From an uncultured Collinsella sp. (GTDB lineage: Bacteria; Actinomycetota; Coriobacteriia; Coriobacteriales; Coriobacteriaceae): DNA of 20,475 nt. Positions 14,576-20,475 of this stretch are shown here, piece after piece. Location: positions 1-20,475 of the forward strand of contig CAAFEX010000020.1 in the NCBI GenBank assembly GCA_900762015.1. The letters are read 5' to 3'. The first letter of the stretch is position 1. Each line of letters opens with the position of its first letter. Both the position numbers and the translations under genes were made by a program. Under the pieces are notes generated by a model. The model made no database searches, was not told where the DNA came from, and worked only from the letters and a program-made list of their open reading frames with translations.

Positions 14576-17029
14576 CTAGATAAGCCCAAAGTGTTCGAGC
14601 GCGGTGACGACGCCGTCGTGGTCGAAGCTGTCGGTTACGTAGTCGGCCTTTTCCTTGAGGAAGTCCGGCGCGTTGCCCATAGCGATGCCAACATCGACCG
14701 CCTCCATGAGGGCGATGTCGTTGCTCGCGTCGCCAATGCCATATACGGTGCCGTGGTCTGGCCCCAGGGCGTCAAGCACGGCCTTGATTCCGGCCCGTTT
14801 GGTGCACTCGCGAGGCGAGATTTCTGTGACCTCGAGTTCGAGCTCATTGAGGCAGAGCAGGGGTCCAAGCTCTTCATCTTGGGCGATGCGGTTGGCAAGT
14901 GGCGTGGACATAAGAATTTTATAGGCGTTGTAGTGCTCAAGTTGCGTGACGGCGTCGCCCACGGTGCGTGCGTAGCCGTACGTCTCGGGGGCATCTGCAC
15001 TCATGCGCACGACGCGATCGATGCCCTCAAAGCGAATGACCTCGCCCGATTGCTCGAGATAGGGGGCGAGGCGCTGTAGCAGACCAGGGTTTATGGCTGC
15101 ATTTCGCACGATACGCCCCTCGAGTTCGGCGTAACCGCCCGCGAGGCACACGACGCCCGCCCACGGCAGCTCGAGCAGCTTGGGATGGATGCAGCTGAGG
15201 GTGCGCCCCGTACAGATAAAGGCTTTGTTGCCGTTGGCGACAAACGTGCGAATTGCCTGTGCAACCGTCTCGTTGGGATAGGGGGAGAGGTCTCGCTCAC
15301 CCTCGGGAAGCTCCTGGGCAAGTCTGGGATCTTGCCAGGCGAGCGTACCGTCGATGTCGAAGAAGCAGACATTGCCATGCTTTTTGGTGGCGTCGGCGGC
15401 ATGAGAAGGCGAGGCGGCGAATGCAAAACCCGGTTCGAGTCCCATAATCCGATCAAAGTGCTCTTTGACGCGGGGTACCGAGATGCCGATGATTACCTGA
15501 GCGGTCTTGCCGGTGACGATGAGGCCTTTGGCACCCGCTGCGACAAAGGTCGCATTGTCCGCGACGATGGAGGGGTCCACGACTTCGACGCGCAGCCGCG
15601 TGGCGCAGTTGGTTGCGCCCACAATGTTGGAGACGCCGCCCAGAAGCGTCACAACCTGCTCGGCGAGGAGATGATCCTGTGAGGCCTGGTTGCCGGAAGC
15701 GCCGGTTTTGGATGAGCGCTCTTCGTCAACGTCGTTTCCCGTCAAGCGCGAGAGCGCCGCGTTGCTGGCGATATGGTCCTCGCGTCCCGGGGTTTTAAGG
15801 TCAAAGGTCAGAATAAGACCTCGAAAGCTCAGAAAGAAGATGACGCTAAAGATGAGTCCGATTCCGAGTGCCAAAAGGTAGGAGCCGGCATGCGTCCGCA
15901 TGAGCGGGATAAAGTTGAAGGCAGCCATTTCCATAAAGCCGCCCGAGAAGATGCCGACGACGCCAAAGAAGTTCATAGCCATGGCGAGGCAGGAAGATAG
16001 GATGGCATAGAGCAAAAAGAGTCCGGGATAGGTGAACATAAAGAGAAACTCGAGCGGCTCGGTGACGCCGCAGACCACTGAGGCAACAATGGCGGGAACC
16101 AGGATGACCTTGAGGGCAGCGCGGCGCTCGGGCTTTGCGGTGGAGTAGAACGCAGCCGCGATGGCAGGAAGGCCAAAGAGCTTGACCCAGCCGGTGGCGG
16201 TAAAACCGGCCCACGGCGCAAGCTCATTGAGGGGGCGCGTGCTGTGCGAGAGGATGGGAAGCAAGTTGGTCCACGTGGCGTAGATGCCGTCGTTAATAAT
16301 TAAATTGTCGTAGTAGATAGGCATGTAGAGCAGGTGGTGCAGCCCCATGGGCTCGAGTGCTCGCTCCAAAAACGCAAAGATACCCACGCCGAGGGGGCCG
16401 ACGCCCACAAGTGCGTGGCGCAGCGTTTCGGTCGCTGCGTATACGAAGGGCACGATGGCGGCCGAGATGGCGGCAAGGGCGAACACGGCAAAAAAGCTGA
16501 TGAGGTAGACCAGCGAGGAACCCGAGAAGGTGCCGAGCCAATCGGGGACCTTGGCATCGTAGAAGCGGTCATGGATGGCGACGACGGTTGCCGATACCGC
16601 TAGCGGGCCGATAATGCCGGTGTCGAGCGTCTTGATGCCGTCGATGATGGTAATGCCGCTAGCGGGGGTCAAAGACGACGGGTACTTAAGTCCAAGGTTG
16701 TCTCCGCTTAGCTTGATGATCTCGCTCAAAAAGAAGCAATAGGCAAAATAAGCCACGAGCGCCTCGAGGCAACAACGTGCCGGTTGCTTTTGGGCAAGGC
16801 CGATGGGAAGCGCTACGGCAAAAAGGAGCGGAAGTCGTTTAAAGACCGTCCACGAGCCGCGCTGAATGATAGTCCAAAAAACGTACCAAGGGGTTCCGTA
16901 TACGGCGAGGTCGCCGACGATATCCGCAGACGTTGCGAGGGCGGAGACGCCGACCATAAGGCCCGATATGGAAAACAGCATGGCGGGCGCGAACATTGCC
17001 CCGCCAAAGCGTTGGATTTTTTGCAGCAT
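14576..17029 (-). CDS. PTS EIICB (GlvC/MalX-like alpha-glucoside type) fused to a HAD phosphatase
   Basis: One uninterrupted 817-aa frame. Residues about 1-425 are a membrane EIIC channel; MLQKIQRFGGAMFAPAMLF, GIKTLDTGIIGP, FLERALEPMGLHHLLY and GVTEPLEFLFMF match the GlvC/MalX-type alpha-glucoside permeases. Residues about 460-545 are EIIB with the phosphorylatable Cys475 in NCATRLRVEV. After a short linker, residues about 552-817 are a Cof-type HAD hydrolase: FFDIDGTLAW (nucleophile Asp558, acid Asp560), ICTGR, and GIGDASNDIALMEA (Asp767, Asp771). EIIA is not in this chain. A sugar would be phosphorylated on entry, and the attached phosphatase could remove that phosphate, as MapP does separately for maltose-6'-P in enterococci. 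That role is inference. GGGAGG (17037-17042) precedes the ATG. A TreR-like regulator is divergent. Confidence 0.9.
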   Translation of the reverse strand: MLQKIQRFGGAMFAPAMLFSISGLMVGVSALATSADIVGDLAVYGTPWYVFWTIIQRGSWTVFKRLPLLFAVALPIGLAQKQPARCCLEALVAYFAYCFFLSEIIKLSGDNLGLKYPSSLTPASGITIIDGIKTLDTGIIGPLAVSATVVAIHDRFYDAKVPDWLGTFSGSSLVYLISFFAVFALAAISAAIVPFVYAATETLRHALVGVGPLGVGIFAFLERALEPMGLHHLLYMPIYYDNLIINDGIYATWTNLLPILSHSTRPLNELAPWAGFTATGWVKLFGLPAIAAAFYSTAKPERRAALKVILVPAIVASVVCGVTEPLEFLFMFTYPGLFLLYAILSSCLAMAMNFFGVVGIFSGGFMEMAAFNFIPLMRTHAGSYLLALGIGLIFSVIFFLSFRGLILTFDLKTPGREDHIASNAALSRLTGNDVDEERSSKTGASGNQASQDHLLAEQVVTLLGGVSNIVGATNCATRLRVEVVDPSIVADNATFVAAGAKGLIVTGKTAQVIIGISVPRVKEHFDRIMGLEPGFAFAASPSHAADATKKHGNVCFFDIDGTLAWQDPRLAQELPEGERDLSPYPNETVAQAIRTFVANGNKAFICTGRTLSCIHPKLLELPWAGVVCLAGGYAELEGRIVRNAAINPGLLQRLAPYLEQSGEVIRFEGIDRVVRMSADAPETYGYARTVGDAVTQLEHYNAYKILMSTPLANRIAQDEELGPLLCLNELELEVTEISPRECTKRAGIKAVLDALGPDHGTVYGIGDASNDIALMEAVDVGIAMGNAPDFLKEKADYVTDSFDHDGVVTALEHFGLI

Positions 17030-17072
17030 GTTCTGCCTCCCGAATATCGAGGCGCGTTGCGCGTGGTGAAAC

Positions 17073-17080
17073 GTTTAAAC
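17073..17080. promoter_or_regulatory. Candidate GntR operator, site 1 (GTTTAAAC)
   Basis: The 8-bp palindrome GTTTAAAC, in the context CGTTTAAACAA, sits on the PTS side of the divergent promoter region, just downstream of a -10-like TACAAT on the - strand (17095-17090). It fits the GT...AC half-site rule of GntR regulators. The same core recurs at 17195-17202. Confidence 0.5.
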
Positions 17081-17154
17081 AATGGATTCATTGTAGAGGA
17101 CCAGACGATTGTCGTACCGGCAGTTTTGATCGAAACCGGTTTGGGCGGGACAGA

Positions 17155-17168
17155 AACCGTCAACGGTT
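17155..17168. promoter_or_regulatory. Palindrome AACCGT-CA-ACGGTT between the two promoters
   Basis: A perfect 6-bp inverted repeat with a CA centre lies mid-way between the PTS fusion and the regulator gene. A second short palindrome, AAACCGGTTT, is at 17133-17142. The form (arms plus CA centre) is like the 18160-18177 repeat. It could be a site for a LacI-type or other regulator; no binding protein can be assigned. Confidence 0.35.
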
Positions 17169-17194
17169 AAATCCTGTCGCTTTGCCGATAATCG

Positions 17195-17202
17195 GTTTAA
17201 AC
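17195..17202. promoter_or_regulatory. Candidate GntR operator, site 2, overlapping the gntR promoter
   Basis: GTTTAAAC in the context GGTTTAAACAA. TTTAAA (17196-17201) could be the -35 and TATCGT (17218-17223) the -10 of the regulator gene, 16 bp apart, so bound repressor would shut off its own gene. Sites 1 and 2 are 122 bp apart and share the core and the following AA. Confidence 0.5.
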
Positions 17203-17256
17203 AACTTTAAGAAATGCTATCGTGCCTAACCATACATATTCATTAGAGGTGAAGTC

Positions 17257-17976
17257 ATGCCAAAAGCGATTTACGAAGGAATCTACCGCGAGATCCGTTC
17301 GCGCATCATTAACGGGACTTATGCGTTTCAGGAGATGCTGCCAACCGAAGCCGAGCTGACCGCGGAGTTTGGCTGCACGCGCAATACCGTTCGACGCGCC
17401 TTGAGCATGCTGGCCGACCAGATGTTTGTGCAGCCTATACACGGCAAGGGCGTGCGCGTTATTTGGCTCAAGGGCGAAACCGACATGCTGGGCGCACTCG
17501 AGGAAGTCGAGTCGTTTGGCGAATTTGCAAAGCGCAACAATGCCGTCGCATCGACCGAGGTCAAGTCTTTTGAACATTTGATTTGCACTGAGCAACTCTC
17601 TCGTCGCCTGGGCTTTAAGGTGGGCGAGGAGTTGATTCGCGTGGTGCGTGTCCGAAGCCTCAACGGCAATGCGCGCCAAGTGGACCATGGCTATTTTTTG
17701 GCGTCGATCGCCAAGGGCCTGACTCCCGAGATCGCGGCAGATTCTATTTACGGCTATCTGGAGCACAAGCGCGGTGTCAAAGTGATGGCGAGCCGTCGTA
17801 CGGTGAGTGTCGAGCTCGCCAACGATGAGGACTGCAGCTATCTTGACCTCGGCAAATACAACTGCGTTGCCGTCATGGAGAGCCAGTCGTACACCTCGGA
17901 CGGCATCTTGTTCGAGGTCACGCATGCCCGCACGCATCCCGAGATCTTCCATTACCGCGTCAACTCCAAGCGATAG
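17257..17976 (+). CDS. GntR/HutC-family transcriptional regulator (TreR-like, UTRA domain)
   Basis: The N-terminal winged helix-turn-helix (about 1-70) has the family pattern IYREIRSRIINGTY...LPTEAELTAEFGCTRNTVRRALSMLADQMFVQPIHGKGVRV. The rest (about 80-235) is a UTRA ligand-binding domain that normally senses a small sugar or sugar phosphate. The FGEFAKRNN and VVRVRSLNG segments are like TreR, the trehalose-6-phosphate sensor, but ligand identity is not proven. AGAGGTGA precedes ATG 17257. The gene is divergent from the PTS-HAD fusion and most likely controls it through the GTTTAAAC sites. A sugar phosphate made by the PTS, and possibly removed by the HAD domain, is the natural candidate inducer. 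At 239 aa it is full length. Confidence 0.92.
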   Translation: MPKAIYEGIYREIRSRIINGTYAFQEMLPTEAELTAEFGCTRNTVRRALSMLADQMFVQPIHGKGVRVIWLKGETDMLGALEEVESFGEFAKRNNAVASTEVKSFEHLICTEQLSRRLGFKVGEELIRVVRVRSLNGNARQVDHGYFLASIAKGLTPEIAADSIYGYLEHKRGVKVMASRRTVSVELANDEDCSYLDLGKYNCVAVMESQSYTSDGILFEVTHARTHPEIFHYRVNSKR

Positions 17977-18017
17977 CCGGCTAGCTCGCAGCCTGACGAG
18001 ACTCATGCCCTCAAAGC

Positions 18018-18066
18018 GAAAACGCCCGGTCAAACCGACGATGCATCGGCTTGACCGGGCGTTTTC
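18018..18066 (+). terminator. Intrinsic terminator after gntR
   Basis: GAAAACGCCCGGTCAA pairs with TTGACCGGGCGTTTTC and continues inward as CCGA/TCGG after one mismatch. The 20-bp stem ends in a short T-run on either strand, so it could work in both directions. Confidence 0.88.
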
Positions 18067-18100
18067 TCTGCATTTGATAACAAATAATTGTTTATACAAA

Positions 18101-18111
18101 ACTTGTCAAGT
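18101..18111. promoter_or_regulatory. Short palindrome ACTTG-T-CAAGT upstream of the ABC operon
   Basis: This 5-bp inverted repeat with a single-base centre shares the ACTTG/CAAGT half-sites with the longer repeat at 18160-18177, about 60 bp downstream. It could be a secondary operator. The rest of the gap 17977-18282 holds the gntR terminator, the candidate promoter and two small hairpins (18209-18222, 18241-18259) in the 5' leader. Confidence 0.4.
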
Positions 18112-18159
18112 ATCAAGTTGAAATTACCGTTCACCGAAGTTTTTCTACCGCTCTAGTAA

Positions 18160-18194
18160 TACTTGTTCAAACAAGTAGCCAAATAGCGTATCGT
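18160..18194 (+). promoter_or_regulatory. Operator-promoter of the sugar ABC operon
   Basis: TACTTGTT-CA-AACAAGTA (18160-18177) is a perfect 8-bp inverted repeat with a CA centre. It overlaps TTCAAA (18166-18171), a candidate -35 lying 17 bp before TATCGT (18189-18194). The geometry fits repression by a LacI- or GntR-type sugar regulator. It differs from the GTTTAAAC sites, so the adjacent TreR-like protein need not be the regulator. Confidence 0.5.
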
Positions 18195-18282
18195 ACAAAT
18201 CAGCAAAAGGGGCAAAGTCCCCGAGCCAATCTCCGAAGGCGGCGGCAAAGGGTGCCGCCACGGTGTGAAAGGGTGGATTGTA

Positions 18283-19599
18283 ATGAAGAACGAAATGAGC
18301 AGAAGGCAGTTCCTGGGCTTTGCTGGTTCCGCGGCTGCGGTTCTTGGTCTGGGTCTCGTGGGCTGCGGTGGCTCCGCCGGCTCCGGCTCCTCTGCTTCTG
18401 GTGACGCTGCCGAGGTCTACTTCCTCCAATTTAAGCCCGAGGTCGACAAGGAGTGGAAGGAGATCGCCAAGGCGTACAAGGAGGAGAAGGGCGTCGAGGT
18501 CAAGATCGTGACCGCCGCCTCCAACACCTACGAGGAGAAGCTCAAGTCCGAGATGTCCAAGAGCTCCGCTCCGACCCTGTTCCAGGTCAACGGCCCCACC
18601 GGTCTTAAGAACTGGAAGGATTACTGCGCCGACCTGTCCGATACCAAGCTCCGCGGTGAGCTCATTGACGACTCCCTGGCTCTGCAGTCCGATGGCAAGG
18701 ATCTGGGTATCGACTGGGTCCAGGAGAGCTACGGCATCATCTACAACAAGCAGCTGCTCGAGAAGGCTGGCTACAAGGCCGAGGACATCAACTCCTTCGA
18801 CAAGCTGAAGGCTTGTGCTGACGACATCCAGGCCCGCAAGGACGAGCTTGGCGTTGAGGGTGCCTTCACTTCTGCCGGCATGGATGACTCCTCCAGCTGG
18901 CGCTACACCACCCACCTCGCCAACCTCCCGCTCTACTACGAGTTCGAGAAGGAGCACAACCAGGAGGACGACGAGATCAAGGGCGAGTATCTCGACAACT
19001 TCAAGCAGATTTTCGACCTGTACATCACCGACTCCACCTGCGATCCTTCGCAGCTTGCCTCCAAGACCGGCGACGACGCCACCAACGAGTTCGCAACCGG
19101 CAAGGCCGTCTTCTATCAGAACGGCTCTTGGGCATACGCTGACCTCACCAAGGCCGGTATGACCGACGACCAGCTCGGCATGCTGCCGATCTACATCGGC
19201 GTCGACGGCGAGGAGAACCAGGGCCTGTGCTCCGGCGGCGAGAACTACTGGTGCGTGAGCTCCCAGGCTTCCGAGGATGCCCAGAAGGCCACCGAGGACT
19301 TCATGTACTGGTGCGTCACCGCTGACACCCCGACCAGCATCATCGCCGACAAGATGGGTCTGACCGCTCCGTTCAAGAGCGCCAAGGAGACCACCAACGT
19401 CTTCTCGCAGCAGGCCGTTGCCATGGCCAAGGACGGCAAGAAGACCGTCGCTTGGGACTTCGTCTACATCCCCTCTGAGGAGTGGAAGAAGAACCTCAAG
19501 CAGGCTCTGATCGCCTACGCTGCCGACAACACCAAGTGGGACGGCGTCAAGAACGCCTTCGTCGATGGCTGGAAGACCGAGAAGGCTGCTTCCGAGTAA
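18283..19599 (+). CDS. Carbohydrate ABC transporter substrate-binding lipoprotein
   Basis: An extracellular solute-binding protein (family 1 type), 438 aa from ATG 18283, with AAAGGGTGG upstream; an in-frame GTG at 18265 would overlap that site. The signal is of the Tat lipoprotein kind: twin arginines in MSRRQFLGF (Arg7, Arg8), a hydrophobic stretch and the lipobox LVGC with Cys28. A Gly/Ser linker follows. The mature part has FQVNGPTGLKNWKDY, the IIYNKQLLEKAGYK segment typical of sugar-binding proteins, and FATGKAVFYQNGSWAYADL. The ligand is probably an oligosaccharide but cannot be named. Codon use is strongly biased, as expected for an abundant protein. It is first in an operon with a permease downstream. 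Confidence 0.92.
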   Translation: MKNEMSRRQFLGFAGSAAAVLGLGLVGCGGSAGSGSSASGDAAEVYFLQFKPEVDKEWKEIAKAYKEEKGVEVKIVTAASNTYEEKLKSEMSKSSAPTLFQVNGPTGLKNWKDYCADLSDTKLRGELIDDSLALQSDGKDLGIDWVQESYGIIYNKQLLEKAGYKAEDINSFDKLKACADDIQARKDELGVEGAFTSAGMDDSSSWRYTTHLANLPLYYEFEKEHNQEDDEIKGEYLDNFKQIFDLYITDSTCDPSQLASKTGDDATNEFATGKAVFYQNGSWAYADLTKAGMTDDQLGMLPIYIGVDGEENQGLCSGGENYWCVSSQASEDAQKATEDFMYWCVTADTPTSIIADKMGLTAPFKSAKETTNVFSQQAVAMAKDGKKTVAWDFVYIPSEEWKKNLKQALIAYAADNTKWDGVKNAFVDGWKTEKAASE

Positions 19600-19630
19600 G
19601 CAGTTGCTGCCCAAGCTATCTGATTAGCGA

Positions 19631-19666
19631 CAGGGGGCGGGCAGACGTTGGTTTGCCCGCCCCCTG
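19631..19666 (+). promoter_or_regulatory. Intercistronic stem-loop between binding protein and permease
   Basis: CAGGGGGCGGGCA pairs perfectly with TGCCCGCCCCCTG (13 bp) over a 10-nt loop, with no T-run after it. It lies just before the permease ribosome binding site. Such structures usually stabilise the upstream mRNA and partly stop transcription, giving more binding protein than permease. Confidence 0.75.
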
Positions 19667-19686
19667 CATATTGAAAGGACCCTTTT

Positions 19687-20475
19687 ATGGGCAAAGCACT
19701 CAAGCGCTGGTGGCCGCTCTTTATGCTGCCCACGTGCCTGGCGTTTATGATCGGGTTCGTGATCCCTTTTATCCAGGGCTTCTATCTCTCGTTCTGCCAG
19801 TTTATTATCATTAGTAACGCGCACTTTGTCGGTATCGAGAACTACGTACGCGCGCTGTCCGATCCGCAGTTTGCCACGTCGTTCTTCTTTACGGTGGCGT
19901 TTGCCTTCCTGTCGACGGTGCTCATCAACGTGATCGCCCTCGCCATCGCGCAGGCGCTCACCCGCAAGGCACTCAAGGGCACCAACATCTTCCGTACGAT
20001 CTTCTTTATGCCGAACCTGATCGGCGGCATCGTGCTGGGCTACATTTGGCAGATTCTGATCAACTGCCTGCTCTCCAACATCGGCGCCGACCTTATCGCC
20101 CTTAACTCTGCTGCTGGCTTCTGGGGCCTTATCATCCTGACCCTGTGGCAGCAGGTCGGCTACATGATGATCATCTACATCGCTGGTCTGCAGTCCATTC
20201 CGTCCGACTACATCGAGGCCGCCAAGGTCGACGGCGCCACGGCATGGCAGACGTTTTGGAAGGTTAAGATCCCCAATCTGATGCCGACGATCACCATCTG
20301 CCTGTTCCTGTCCATCACCAACGGCTTTAAGCTGTTCGACCAGAACCTCGCCCTTACCGGCGGCGCCCCTGCGCACTCCACCGAGATGCTCGCCCTGAAC
20401 ATCTACAACACGTTCTATTCGCGTGCCGGTATCGCATGGCAGGGCATCGGTCAGGCCAAGGCGGTTATCTTCTGC
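19687..20475 (+). CDS. Sugar ABC transporter permease, MalF-like (3' end outside window)
   Basis: The frame starts at ATG 19687 (MGKALKRWWPLFMLP...) with GAAAGGA 7 nt upstream and stays open for 263 codons to the window edge. Several hydrophobic segments are visible, including LAFMIGFVIPFIQGFYLSF, FTVAFAFLSTVLINVIAL, NLIGGIVLGYIWQIL and the LWQQVGYMMIIYIAGL stretch. The EAA loop that contacts the ATPase is IEAAKVDGATAWQTFWKVKIP. The order binding protein then permease matches the CUT1 family, in which a second permease normally follows; that part is not visible. Only some 20-40 residues should be missing. Confidence 0.93.
   Translation, partial: MGKALKRWWPLFMLPTCLAFMIGFVIPFIQGFYLSFCQFIIISNAHFVGIENYVRALSDPQFATSFFFTVAFAFLSTVLINVIALAIAQALTRKALKGTNIFRTIFFMPNLIGGIVLGYIWQILINCLLSNIGADLIALNSAAGFWGLIILTLWQQVGYMMIIYIAGLQSIPSDYIEAAKVDGATAWQTFWKVKIPNLMPTITICLFLSITNGFKLFDQNLALTGGAPAHSTEMLALNIYNTFYSRAGIAWQGIGQAKAVIFC

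Noticed and set aside
18145..19614. 489-codon open frame on the - strand opposite the binding-protein gene
   Set aside because: Low-complexity Leu/Val/Gly-rich product, exactly antisense to a highly codon-biased gene; no ribosome binding site or domain.
1..20475. CRISPR array, prophage or insertion sequence
   Set aside because: No regular direct-repeat array, phage structural genes or transposase seen on either strand.

Overview
The window reads as chromosome of a moderately GC-rich anaerobic actinobacterium of class Coriobacteriia. Collinsella is my best guess, inferred from protein style, codon use and gene combination; no database was searched. It starts in the 3' part of a 5S rRNA and ends inside a sugar ABC permease gene.

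Region 1 (1-7069, + strand) holds the 5S rRNA tail and its terminator, then a tight six-gene housekeeping operon: acpS, a bifunctional NAD(P)HX epimerase/dehydratase, alanine racemase, a family 4 uracil-DNA glycosylase, tsaE, and one long gene fusing TsaB, a RimI-like acetyltransferase and TsaD. The last two genes supply three of the four proteins of bacterial tRNA t6A synthesis.

Region 2 (7070-9569) holds a long palindromic element (E1), then a promoter and a ~235-nt leader. The leader encodes a 14-residue Ile/Val-rich peptide followed by alternative hairpins and a terminator, which looks like a translation-coupled attenuator. It precedes a CstA-family transporter gene.

Region 3 (9570-12351) holds a 729-aa protein with a disordered, charged middle and a C-terminal TOPRIM-like domain resembling Wadjet JetD, without any JetABC partner. 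It is followed by a second copy of the palindromic element (E2), fragments resembling the 3' end of a tRNA, and tRNA-Gln(UUG) on the - strand. E1 and E2 share a 69-nt core but have unrelated arms that are each self-complementary. This is the strongest unexplained signal in the window.

Region 4 (12390-17029, - strand) holds a cytoplasmic-looking protein with two peptidoglycan-binding modules, a polyprenyl diphosphate synthase, and an 817-aa fusion of a GlvC/MalX-like PTS EIICB to a HAD phosphatase.

Region 5 (17030-20475, + strand) holds a GntR/HutC (TreR-like) regulator divergent from the PTS fusion, with paired GTTTAAAC sites in the shared promoter region. It then enters a carbohydrate ABC transporter operon: a Tat-type lipoprotein binding protein, an intercistronic stem-loop and a MalF-like permease cut by the window end. 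Regions 4-5 thus form a regulated sugar-uptake area.
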